NCBI GenBank assembly: GCA_035552275.1
Contig: DASZLR010000255.1
Coordinates: 1 to 51,601 of the forward strand
DNA: 51,601 nucleotides
Source of the DNA: DASVLX01 sp035552275
Lineage (GTDB): Bacteria > Actinomycetota > Actinomycetes > Mycobacteriales > Pseudonocardiaceae
Reading direction: 5' to 3'
Part shown: piece after piece, positions 39,783 to 47,348 of the stretch
How the letters are laid out: each line of letters begins with the position of its first letter
Position numbering within the stretch: the first letter of the stretch is position 1
The notes under the pieces: generated by a model
Database searches by the model: none
What the model was told of the DNA's origin: nothing
Seen by the model: only the letters and a program-made list of their open reading frames with translations
Translations under genes and position numbers: made by a program

Positions 39783-40909
39783 ACCGGCTGGCCCGGCTCG
39801 GCGGTCAGGAGGTGTTGGTCGTCGGGGTGACGGCCGCGCTGGTCTGGATGTCGCATTCGTCCCAGTTTCCCTGGGGCAAGGACCTGGCCCTGGCGGCCTG
39901 CCTGACACTGCCGCTGCGGTTGCGCTGGCCATGGCTGGCGATGCTGATCTGCCTCGCCGCGATGACCGGCGAGCTGGCGTTGGCGCCGACGATCGTCGCG
40001 CTGTACTCGATCGGTCGCACCGCGAGCCGCCCGCTGCACACCCTGCCGTGGGTGATCGCGGCCATCCTGGCCTCCGCGATCCCGGTCCTGGTCACCGAGT
40101 GGCGGTACCTGAGCTGGCAGGACAGCACGATCACCGTCTCGTTCACCCTGGTGACCATGGTCGCGCCGGCCGCCGTCGGGCTGTTGCTGACCACCCGGCA
40201 GAAGCTGACCACGAGCGTGGCCGAGCTGCGGCGGGCGCGGGAAGCCGAGCTGTTCGCCCGGGACGACCAGGCCCGCGCCGAGGAACGGGCCCGGATCGGC
40301 CACGAGATCCACGACGCGCTCGGCCATCACGCCACCCTGATCGCGGTCGAGGCGGCGGCGCTGATGACGACCACCGTCGAGCCGGAGACCCGGGGCAGCG
40401 CGGCGCGGATGCGCGAGCTGGCCAAGGAGTCGCTGGCCGAGATGCGGGCCGCGGTGGCCCGGTCCGGCTCGGCACCGGACGGCGCCGGTCTGGCCGAGGT
40501 GCCGGATCTGGTCCGGCGGTCCCGCGACGCCGGACTGCGGATCGGCTACGACGACAGCCGGATGGTCGGCGACGTGACTCCGGCGGTGGGCCGGGCGGTT
40601 TTCCGGATCGTGCAGGAGGCGCTGACCAACGTCGCCAAGCACGCGCCGGCCGCGGACACCACCGTGCTGATCACCGTCGACGCGGCGGATCTGCTGGTGG
40701 TGGTGGCCAACGGGCCGGGCGGGTCCGACGGGTCCATCGGGTCGGTCGATGGCCAGCTGCCGGACGGGGGACTGTCGGACAGTGCGAACGGCGGGCTCGG
40801 CCTGCCGGGGATGACCGAACGGGCCCGGTCGGTGGGCGGATCGCTGCTGGTGGAGCGCACCGAGGACGGCGGGTTCACGGTGCGTGCCCGACTGCCTCTG
40901 CATGGTTAA
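39779..40909 (+). CDS. Sensor histidine kinase, NarL/DesK type
   Basis: A 376-residue kinase. The first 145 residues hold about four or five membrane helices with almost no extracellular sequence, so it may sense a membrane signal. A short coiled coil (ELRRAREAELFARDDQARAEERARIG) leads to the HisKA_3 motif EIHDALGHHATLIAVEAAAL with the phospho-acceptor His. The ATP-binding domain has VFRIVQEALTNVAKHAP and GGLGLPGMTERARSVGG. It is the cognate partner of the upstream regulator. No transporter is adjacent, so the target is unknown. The TAA stop is inside a 28-base hairpin. Confidence 0.88.
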   Translation: MNRLARLGGQEVLVVGVTAALVWMSHSSQFPWGKDLALAACLTLPLRLRWPWLAMLICLAAMTGELALAPTIVALYSIGRTASRPLHTLPWVIAAILASAIPVLVTEWRYLSWQDSTITVSFTLVTMVAPAAVGLLLTTRQKLTTSVAELRRAREAELFARDDQARAEERARIGHEIHDALGHHATLIAVEAAALMTTTVEPETRGSAARMRELAKESLAEMRAAVARSGSAPDGAGLAEVPDLVRRSRDAGLRIGYDDSRMVGDVTPAVGRAVFRIVQEALTNVAKHAPAADTTVLITVDAADLLVVVANGPGGSDGSIGSVDGQLPDGGLSDSANGGLGLPGMTERARSVGGSLLVERTEDGGFTVRARLPLHG

Positions 40910-40932
40910 CACCTACGAAAGTAGGTGTTAAC
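40905..40932 (+). terminator. 12-bp perfect hairpin with GAAA loop at the kinase stop
   Basis: GTTAACACCTAC (40905-40916) pairs perfectly with its complement at 40921-40932 across a GAAA tetraloop (40917-40920), which is a stable GNRA loop in RNA. The kinase TAA lies in the stem. It may terminate the operon or serve as a regulator site; no T tract follows. Confidence 0.6.
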
Positions 40933-41018
40933 AGCTCGCCGTTCGGTGGTGTTGGAAACCAACCAGATAGCCGATAGTGAGGTTGGGCGTTGCGGGGGAA
41001 CGCTCAGGACCGAGGGGA

Positions 41019-41053
41019 GCACAGGGACCCGCGTCAAGCGGGTCCCTTTGTGC
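41019..41053. terminator. Bidirectional terminator hairpin overlapping the tetR stop
   Basis: GGGACCCGC and GCGGGTCCC (41024-41032 and 41038-41046) form a 9-bp stem around GTCAA, extendable by GCACA/TGTGC. TTT follows on the plus strand. It separates the two-component operon from the convergent TetR gene, whose stop codon lies in the loop. Confidence 0.75.
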
Positions 41054-41762
41054 TGTCCGGACCGTCTGGCGGGAGCCCGACGAAATCCGCCATCCGCTCG
41101 ACCGCGTGCGCGTAGAACTCGTCGCTGGGGTCGACGCTGCCGACGAGCTGCCCGAACAGCTCGAAGCTGAGCATCCCGAAGACCTGGGTCCAGACGATCA
41201 GCAACCTGGTCAGCACTTCGCCGGGCAGGTCCGGTGCGATCAACTCCGCCAGCTTGGCGGTCTGCTCGGCCAGCACCGGCGACAGCGCGGGGCTCGGTCG
41301 GGCTTCCAGTGCGCCGGCCGACCAGGCGTCCCGAACCACGCCGACGATGGCCAGCGCCACCCGGGCGGCTGGCGCGACGGTGTCCTGCGGGGCCTGATAG
41401 CCGGGGACGGGGGAGCCGTAGATCAGCGCGTACTCGTGCGGATGCGCCAGCGCCCAGTCCCGCACGGCGGCGGCGACCGCCCGCCACCGGCCGCGCGGGT
41501 CGTCGCGTGGCCGGGCCGCGTCGGCCGCTTCGGCGGCGGCGCCGAGCGCGTCGTAGGCGTCGATGATCAGCGCGGTGAGCAGGTCGTCGCGGGTGGGGAA
41601 GTACCGGTACAGCGCGGAGGAGACCAGGCCGAGCTCGCGGGCGACGGCGCGGAGGGACAGCCGCCCGGCGCCGTCCACGGCCAGCTGGCGGCGGGCCTCG
41701 TCCTTGATTTCCCTGGTCAGTTCCGCGCGGGCCCGCTCCCGGGCGGTTCGGCTCGCGTTCAT
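41034..41762 (-). CDS. TetR-family repressor
   Basis: A 242-residue regulator. The N-terminal helix-turn-helix is LSLRAVARELGLVSSALYRYFPTRDDLLTALIIDAYDALG, followed by a WHG-type ligand domain (RWRAVAAAVRDWALAHPHEYALIYGSPVPGY). ATG at 41762 was chosen: TAGAGT stands 7 nt upstream on this strand, so the mRNA may be leaderless; a GTG at 41771 is the alternative. It is divergent from a deazaflavin-dependent reductase gene with two identical operator palindromes between, so it probably represses both. The inducer is unknown. Confidence 0.85.
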   Translation of the reverse strand: MNASRTARERARAELTREIKDEARRQLAVDGAGRLSLRAVARELGLVSSALYRYFPTRDDLLTALIIDAYDALGAAAEAADAARPRDDPRGRWRAVAAAVRDWALAHPHEYALIYGSPVPGYQAPQDTVAPAARVALAIVGVVRDAWSAGALEARPSPALSPVLAEQTAKLAELIAPDLPGEVLTRLLIVWTQVFGMLSFELFGQLVGSVDPSDEFYAHAVERMADFVGLPPDGPDSTKGPA

Positions 41763-41794
41763 GCGCACCACTCTACAGATCGGCGAACAAAAAC

Positions 41795-41809
41795 GAGAGC
41801 ACTGCTCTT
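41795..41809. promoter_or_regulatory. TetR operator 1
   Basis: GAGAGCACTGCTCTT is the inverse complement, except for one end base, of operator 2. Its right end overlaps TTGACA (41808-41813), a -35 element of the reductase promoter with TTCACT about 18 bp further as a poor -10. Confidence 0.65.
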
Positions 41810-41847
41810 GACATGGATCGGTCTGGAGGTGTTCACTGATCTCAACG

Positions 41848-41862
41848 GAGAGCAGTGCTCTC
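41848..41862. promoter_or_regulatory. TetR operator 2
   Basis: GAGAGCAGTGCTCTC is a perfect 7+1+7 palindrome 23 bp before the reductase ATG, and 53 bp centre to centre from operator 1. It would lie downstream of the promoter and block elongation. Confidence 0.7.
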
Positions 41863-41884
41863 GGAATGAGACGAGGAGACTGAG

Positions 41885-42346
41885 ATGGCTGGCAACGAGA
41901 CCCCCCGCCGTTACATCGAGATCGACCGCTCGACCCGCATCATGAACAAACTGGTCGCCGGCCTGACCAAGCTGGGCTTGCGCTCCAAGGGCTTGCACCT
42001 GCTGATCGTGCGCGGACGCACCAGCGGCGAGTTGCGGTCGACGCCGGTGGGCGTGCTCGACCACGACGGCCAGCGGTACCTGGTCGCACCGCGCGGTGAA
42101 ACCCAGTGGGTGCGCAACCTACGAGCGGCTGGCGGGGGTCAGCTGCGCCTTGGTCGCCGCACCGACCGGTTCACCGCCGTCGAACTGCCCGACGACGCGA
42201 AGCCGGCCGTGCTGCGCCCCTACCTGAAGGTGTGGAAGATGGACGTGGCCGCCTTCTTCGACGGGGTCGGCGCGGACGCGCCGGAGGACGAGTTGCGCCG
42301 GATCGCCCCGAACCACCCGGTGTTCCGCATCGCCACCGTCCACTGA
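41885..42346 (+). CDS. Deazaflavin (F420)-dependent nitroreductase-family protein
   Basis: A 153-residue DDN-like split-barrel protein. Signatures: LHLLIVRGRTSGELRSTPVGVLDHDGQRYLVAPRGETQWVRNLRAAG, and a C-terminal HPVFRI. This family (TIGR00026) uses F420H2 to reduce nitro compounds, quinones or other electrophiles in actinobacteria. ATG at 41885, with GAGGAG about 7 nt upstream. Probably induced when the divergent TetR protein releases its operators, as in detoxification loci. Convergent with tex, 3 nt apart. Confidence 0.82.
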   Translation: MAGNETPRRYIEIDRSTRIMNKLVAGLTKLGLRSKGLHLLIVRGRTSGELRSTPVGVLDHDGQRYLVAPRGETQWVRNLRAAGGGQLRLGRRTDRFTAVELPDDAKPAVLRPYLKVWKMDVAAFFDGVGADAPEDELRRIAPNHPVFRIATVH

Positions 42347-42348
42347 GG

Positions 42349-44718
42349 TCAGTCGAGCTTGTCGTATCCGGCCCGCCGCAGGGCATCCGCCAACGCGCCA
42401 CCCGAACCGGCCCGATCCGGCCGACGGGCGGCGCGCTTGTCGGTGTTCCTGCCGGGCTTCCGCTCCCGAGCCTGCTCGGTCGGCTTCGGCTGGGCCTCAA
42501 CTCGGTTGTCATCGTCCAGCCGCAGGGTCAGCGAGATCCGCTTGCGCGGGATGTCCACGTCCAGCACCTTCACCCGCACGATGTCGCCGGACTTCACCAC
42601 GTCCCGCGGATCCTTGACGAACGACTTCGACATCGCCGACACGTGCACAAGACCGTCCTGGTGCACGCCGACGTCCACGAACGCGCCGAACGCGGCGACG
42701 TTGGTGACCACCCCTTCCAGCACCATGCCGGTCCGCAGGTCGGCCAGGGTTTCCACGCCCTCGGCGAACGTCGCGGTCTGGAACGCCGGACGTGGGTCAC
42801 GGCCGGGCTTCTCCAACTCGCGCAGGATGTCCGTCACCGTCGGCAGGCCGACCTGCTCGTCCACGAAGTCGTTGGGGCGCAACGTTCGCAGCCGGCGGAC
42901 GTCACCGATCAGCTCGCGGATGTCGCCGCCGGCCGCCGACAGGACGCGCCGGACCACCGGATAGGACTCCGGGTGCACGCTGGAGAAGTCCAGCGGATTG
43001 TCGCCGTCGCGGATGCGCAGGAAGCCGGCGCACTGCTCGAACGCCTTCGGGCCGAGCCGGGCGACGTCCTTGAGCGCCTGCCGGGACCGGAACGGGCCGT
43101 TGGTGTCGCGGTGCGCCACGATGTTCTCGGCCAGGCCGGTGGCGATGCCGGAAACCCGGGCCAGCAGCGGCGGGGAGGCCGTGTTCACGTCCACCCCGAC
43201 CGCGTTCACGCAGTCCTCCACCACCGCGTCCAGCGAGCGGGCCAGCTTGGTCTCGGCGATGTCGTGCTGGTACTGGCCGACGCCGATCGACTTCGGATCG
43301 ATCTTGACCAGCTCGGCCAGCGGATCCTGCAACCGGCGCGCGATGGACACCGCGCCGCGCAGTGAGACGTCCATCCCCGGCAACTCCTGCGAGGCGTACG
43401 CCGACGCGGAGTACACCGAGGCGCCGGCCTCGGACACCACCACCTTGGCGAGCTTCAGATCCGGGTGCTCCTTGGCGAGCTCGCCGGCCAGCTTGTCGGT
43501 CTCCCGGGACGCGGTGCCGTTGCCGATCGCGATCAACTCGACGTCGTGCGCGGCGGCCAGCCGGGCCAGCGTCGTTTTCGACTCGTCCCAGCGCCGAGCC
43601 GGGGCGTGCGGGTAGATCGTGTCGGTGGCCAGCACCTTGCCGGTGGCGTCGACCACCGCGACTTTGACACCGGTGCGCAGGCCCGGGTCCAGGCCCATGG
43701 TGGCGCGGCTGCCGGCGGGCGCGGCCAGCAGCAGGTCGCGCAGGTTGATGGCGAACACCCGCACCGCCTCGTCCTCGGCGGCCTGCCACAGCCGCATCCG
43801 CAGGTCGATGCCGAGGTGCACCAGGATTCGGGTGCGCCAGGCCCAGCGCACGGTGTCGGCCAGCCAGCGGTCCGCCGGCCGGCCCCGGTCGGCGATGGCG
43901 AACTTCGCGGCGATGGCCGTCTCGTACTCGGTGCGCGCCTTGGGATCGGCGTCAGGTTCGGGCTCGGGATCGAGGGTCAGATCGAGCACGCCCTCCTTCT
44001 CGCCGCGGAACATGGCCAGAATCCGGTGCGAGGGCAGGGTGGTGAACGACTCGGCGAAGTCGAAGTAGTCGGCGAACTTCGCGCCCTCGGTCTCCTTGCC
44101 CTCGCGCGCCTTGGCCACCACCCGGCCGCGCGACCACATCCGCTCGCGGAGGGCGCCGATCAGGTCGGCGTCCTCGCTGAACCGTTCGACCAGAATGGCC
44201 CGCGCCCCGTCCAGCGCCGCGCCGGCATCGGCCACGCCCTTGTCGGCGTCGACGTAGTCGGCGGCGGTGGCCCGCGGGTCCAGCGTCGGGTCGGCGAACA
44301 GCGCGTCAGCCAACGGTTCCAGCCCGGCCTCGCGGGCGATCTGCGCCTTGGTGCGCCGCTTCGGCTTGTAGGGCAGGTAGATGTCCTCGAGTCGCGCCTT
44401 GGAGTCGGCGGCCATGATCTGCGCCTTCAGCGCGTCGTCCAACTTGCCCTGGGACTGGATGGAATCGAGGATCGCGGTCCGTCGTTCGTCCAGTTCCCGC
44501 AGGTAGCGCAGCCGTTCTTCCAGGGTGCGTAGCTGTGCGTCGTCCAGGGTGCCGGTGACTTCCTTGCGGTAGCGGGCGATGAACGGCACGGTCGCGCCGC
44601 CGTCCAACAGCTCGACGGCGGCGCGCACCTGGCCTTCGCGCACACCGAGTTCGTCGGCGATCCGGTGGTGCACCGAGGGTGCGGGAGTTGTCACGGGCTG
44701 GCTCACGATCTGGCTCAC
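42349..44718 (-). CDS. tex: Tex-family RNA-binding transcription accessory protein
   Basis: A 789-residue Tex protein. The N-terminal helical region (VHHRIADELGVREGQVRAAVELLDGGATVPFIARYRKEVTG) is the family start, the YqgF-like nuclease fold in the middle shows MGLDPGLRTGVKVAVVDATGKVL, then helix-hairpin-helix units (VNTASPPLLARVSGIATGLAENIVAHRD), and a C-terminal S1 domain (GMVLEGVVTNVAAFGAFVDVGVHQDGLVHVS) followed by a basic tail. Tex binds nucleic acid and affects transcription of some toxin genes. The 5' end holds a duplicated GTG start; either 44718 or 44706 could be used. Confidence 0.93.
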   Translation of the reverse strand: MSQIVSQPVTTPAPSVHHRIADELGVREGQVRAAVELLDGGATVPFIARYRKEVTGTLDDAQLRTLEERLRYLRELDERRTAILDSIQSQGKLDDALKAQIMAADSKARLEDIYLPYKPKRRTKAQIAREAGLEPLADALFADPTLDPRATAADYVDADKGVADAGAALDGARAILVERFSEDADLIGALRERMWSRGRVVAKAREGKETEGAKFADYFDFAESFTTLPSHRILAMFRGEKEGVLDLTLDPEPEPDADPKARTEYETAIAAKFAIADRGRPADRWLADTVRWAWRTRILVHLGIDLRMRLWQAAEDEAVRVFAINLRDLLLAAPAGSRATMGLDPGLRTGVKVAVVDATGKVLATDTIYPHAPARRWDESKTTLARLAAAHDVELIAIGNGTASRETDKLAGELAKEHPDLKLAKVVVSEAGASVYSASAYASQELPGMDVSLRGAVSIARRLQDPLAELVKIDPKSIGVGQYQHDIAETKLARSLDAVVEDCVNAVGVDVNTASPPLLARVSGIATGLAENIVAHRDTNGPFRSRQALKDVARLGPKAFEQCAGFLRIRDGDNPLDFSSVHPESYPVVRRVLSAAGGDIRELIGDVRRLRTLRPNDFVDEQVGLPTVTDILRELEKPGRDPRPAFQTATFAEGVETLADLRTGMVLEGVVTNVAAFGAFVDVGVHQDGLVHVSAMSKSFVKDPRDVVKSGDIVRVKVLDVDIPRKRISLTLRLDDDNRVEAQPKPTEQARERKPGRNTDKRAARRPDRAGSGGALADALRRAGYDKLD

Positions 44719-44726
44719 GATCTGGC
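44699..44726. repeat. 12-bp tandem repeat carrying two tex start codons
   Basis: TGGCTCACGATC is repeated at 44699 and 44711, with a partial third copy. On the minus strand each copy includes GTGAGCCA, so the duplication created a second in-frame GTG start. Confidence 0.6.
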
Positions 44727-44741
44727 ATTGTGCCGGGGCGA

Positions 44742-46940
44742 TCAGTCGCCCCGCTTCGGGGTGACCACTCCGGCGAGTCCGATCAGGGCCTGCGGCAGCG
44801 GACCTCGGTGCAGGACGCCGAGGCGTTGGGTGGCCCGAGTGAGGGCGACGTAGAGTTCGGCCGCGCCGCGTGGGCCGTCGGCGATGATCCGCTCTGGCTC
44901 CACGACCAGGACAGAGTCAAACTCCAGGCCTTTCGTCTCCGACGGAATTACCGCGCCAGGTACTCCCGGTGGCCCGATCACCACGCTGGTGCCTTCGCGA
45001 CCGGCTTCGTCCCGGACGAATTCCTCGATGGCGGCGGGCAGTTCGTCCTCGGTGACGCGCCGAGACCATGGCTGCACGCCGCACGCGCGGACCGACTCCG
45101 GTGGCTGGACCCCGGGTGCGAACTCGGCGAGCAGCGCGGCCGCGATGGTCATGATCTCCGCCGGAGTGCGGTAGTTCACCGACAGCGATCGGTAGACCCA
45201 GCGGCCGGGAACGTACGGCTCCAGCATCGTGTCCCAGGACGTCGCTCCGGCCGCCGACCGGCGTTGGGCGAGATCGCCGACCACCGTGAAGGACCGGCCC
45301 GGGCAGTGCCGCATCAGCACCCGCCAGTCCATTTCGGACAGCTCTTGGGCCTCGTCCACCACGATGTGCCGGTAGGTCCAGTCCCGGTCCGCGGCGGCGC
45401 GTTCGACCAGTTCCCGGGTGTCGTGCTGGGCGAAGCGGTCGGCCAGGTCCTCCGCGTAGAGCAGGTTCGCGGCGACCAGTTGGACGTCCTCGTCCAGTTC
45501 CTCGCGGTCCAACGTCATGATGTCCAGCACGCCGGCGGCGTACTCGGCCTCGGCCTTCCGTTCCTGGTCGGCGGCCTGCTCGGTGGACTTGTCGGTCGCC
45601 GTGTCGCGGCCCAGCAGGTCGACCAGTTCATCGAGCAACGGCACGTCCGACACCGTCCAGGCGTCGCCCTCGGCGCGCGACAGCGCCAGGTCGGCGCCGG
45701 CCGCGCGCAGCCGTTTGGGGGACACGTACAGCGGCGCCAGCAGTGTTTCCGGCGTCAGTATCGGCCAGAGTTCGTCCAGCGCGGCGATGAACCCGTCGTG
45801 GTCCGCGAGCTCTTTGAGCAGGTCCGCCCGCAACTGCTCCCAGGCTTCCCGGTCCTGCCGGGTCAGCCAGCCCCGGCCGATCCGGGCTATCGCCCGTTCG
45901 GTGAGCACGTATGTGATGATCTCGCTGAACACCGCGCGGGCCTCGTTGTGCGGCAGCACACTCGCCCGCGCCTCGTCCCTGGCCCACTCCGCGGTCTCGG
46001 CGTCGATCCGAACCGTGACGCCCCCCAGTTCGATCGGCACCGGATGCTCCGGCAGACGCTGCCGATCGAAGATCGCCGCCGCCAGCACGTCCAGAATTTT
46101 CCGCGAGCCCTTGAGCCGCGCGGCTTCCGGCGGGTCCTCGGCGGTGATGTGTAGGCCGGGCACGAGGTCGCCGGTGGTCATGAACACCACGTCGGACTCG
46201 CCCAGCGACGGCAGAACGCGGCTGATGTGGTTCAGGAACGCCGGGTTTGGCCCGACCACTAGCACGCCGTGGCGTTCCATTCGCTCCCGCTGCGTGTAGA
46301 GCAGGTACGCGACGCGGTGCAGCGCCACCACGGTCTTCCCGGTGCCCGGACCGCCCTCGATCACCAGCACCCCCGGATGATCGAGCCGGATGATCTCGTC
46401 CTGCTCGGCCTGGATCGTCGCCACGATGTCGCGCATCCCGGCGCCGCGCGGGGCATTGATCGCCGCGAACAGCGCAGCGTCCCCCCGCTCGTCGTCGCCC
46501 AGACGGCCGAACACCTCGTCGGTGAAATCGACCACCCGGCGCCCGCGGGTGTGGAACTGGCGTCGGCGCCGCGTGTTCTCCGGACTCGCGGCGGTGGCGA
46601 CGTAGAACGCGCGCGACGCCGGTGCCCGCCAATCCAGCAACACTGGTTCGTAGTCGTTGTCCTCGTTGAAAAGGCCGATCCGGCCGATGTACGAACGCTC
46701 GCCCGAAAGAGTGTCCAACCGGCCGAAGCACAGCCCGTTGTCCGCGACGTCGAGCCGCTTCGCCTCTTTCGCCAGCGCGCGCACCTCGACATCCCGTTCC
46801 AGGAGCGTGCCGCCGGTTCCCCGCAACGCCGCGTTGTACCTCCCCTTCACTCGCGCGCGCTCGGCGTCGAGCCGCGTGTAGAGCCCGGCCACGTAGCTCT
46901 GCTCGGACCGCAATTCCGCTTCGTACCCCTGAGTTGACAC
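44742..46940 (-). CDS. helR: HelR, RNA polymerase-recycling helicase-like ATPase
   Basis: A 732-residue UvrD/HelD-like ATPase. An N-terminal coiled coil (QSYVAGLYTRLDAERARVKGRYNAA) that would enter the RNA polymerase secondary channel precedes GVLVIEGGPGTGKT (P-loop, residues 196-203), VVDEAQELSEMDWRVL (motif II), VGDLAQRRS, LSVNYRTPAE (motif IV), and KGLEFDSVLVVEPER and LYVALTRATQRLGVL (motifs V and VI). HelR of Streptomyces venezuelae and Mycobacterium abscessus displaces rifamycins from RNA polymerase and gives resistance. A matching 19-bp rifamycin-associated element lies 259 bp upstream. GTG at 46940, with GAGGGG just before. The frame stays open upstream to 47195, but that region is not family sequence. 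Confidence 0.85.
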   Translation of the reverse strand: MSTQGYEAELRSEQSYVAGLYTRLDAERARVKGRYNAALRGTGGTLLERDVEVRALAKEAKRLDVADNGLCFGRLDTLSGERSYIGRIGLFNEDNDYEPVLLDWRAPASRAFYVATAASPENTRRRRQFHTRGRRVVDFTDEVFGRLGDDERGDAALFAAINAPRGAGMRDIVATIQAEQDEIIRLDHPGVLVIEGGPGTGKTVVALHRVAYLLYTQRERMERHGVLVVGPNPAFLNHISRVLPSLGESDVVFMTTGDLVPGLHITAEDPPEAARLKGSRKILDVLAAAIFDRQRLPEHPVPIELGGVTVRIDAETAEWARDEARASVLPHNEARAVFSEIITYVLTERAIARIGRGWLTRQDREAWEQLRADLLKELADHDGFIAALDELWPILTPETLLAPLYVSPKRLRAAGADLALSRAEGDAWTVSDVPLLDELVDLLGRDTATDKSTEQAADQERKAEAEYAAGVLDIMTLDREELDEDVQLVAANLLYAEDLADRFAQHDTRELVERAAADRDWTYRHIVVDEAQELSEMDWRVLMRHCPGRSFTVVGDLAQRRSAAGATSWDTMLEPYVPGRWVYRSLSVNYRTPAEIMTIAAALLAEFAPGVQPPESVRACGVQPWSRRVTEDELPAAIEEFVRDEAGREGTSVVIGPPGVPGAVIPSETKGLEFDSVLVVEPERIIADGPRGAAELYVALTRATQRLGVLHRGPLPQALIGLAGVVTPKRGD

Positions 46941-47198
46941 AGGCCCCTCGCAGCGTTTAAAATGAATTCTAGTTCGGCGAGTTTTCCATCGAGTCATGAG
47001 AACACGCCGAATTTTCATTGTCCACCTCTTGTCAAGTCCCGCGCGTAACCCCCTTTCTCGGCTGACCGTGTCGGGCAGCGGTGTCGCGGCGACCGTCGCC
47101 CCGACCGGTGCTATCGGCACGCCGACACCGGCCGGCTGCGGCGCGCTGCCCCCATTTCCACCGATTCTGGCTTCGGCGGTGATTCTGCGGCACAACCC

Positions 47199-47217
47199 GG
47201 GTCTTGCCGCAAGCCCC
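47199..47217. promoter_or_regulatory. Rifamycin-associated element (RAE)
   Basis: GGGTCTTGCCGCAAGCCCC; on the minus strand it reads GGGGCTTGCGGCAAGACCC, which fits the published palindromic 19-bp RAE at all but about one position. RAEs lie upstream of rifamycin-inducible resistance genes. On the plus strand TATATG (47227-47232) stands 9 nt after it; on the minus strand CAGAAT stands 11 nt after it. Confidence 0.8.
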
Positions 47218-47243
47218 CCGGTGCGCTATATGTTGAGAGTGGC

Positions 47244-47263
47244 AGGGAGTAGGACTCCCTTTT
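47244..47263. terminator. Intrinsic terminator-like hairpin beside the RAE
   Basis: AGGGAGT and ACTCCCT form a 7-bp stem around an AGG loop, followed on the plus strand by TTT. On the plus strand it would end a transcript from the TATATG box after about 25 nt; on the minus strand it could be the methyltransferase terminator, without a T tract. Confidence 0.6.
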
Positions 47264-47348
47264 CCGGTCGGGTCTGACAAAATTCGCGAGCGGTGTCGGT
47301 GACCGACTGGCCGCCGGCCTGACGGCGTATCAGGCGCTCATCGGCGGG

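Larger units (their letters stand above)
46941..47348. other. Intergenic region upstream of helR
   Basis: A 408-bp stretch without a gene. From right to left (helR direction): the hairpin at 47244-47263, the RAE at 47199-47217, about 170 bp of GC-rich sequence with several short inverted repeats, and an AT-rich segment at about 46956-47035. In that segment TTCGGCG (46973-46979) and CGCCGAA (47005-47011) form a 7-bp stem in the helR leader, 33 nt before the start codon. No convincing promoter besides those near the RAE was found. Confidence 0.6.

Noticed and set aside
40951..40963. GTTGG/CCAAC inverted repeat as a separate operator
   Set aside because: A 5-bp stem with a 3-nt centre is common by chance in this base composition; kept only as a side note to the larger hairpin.
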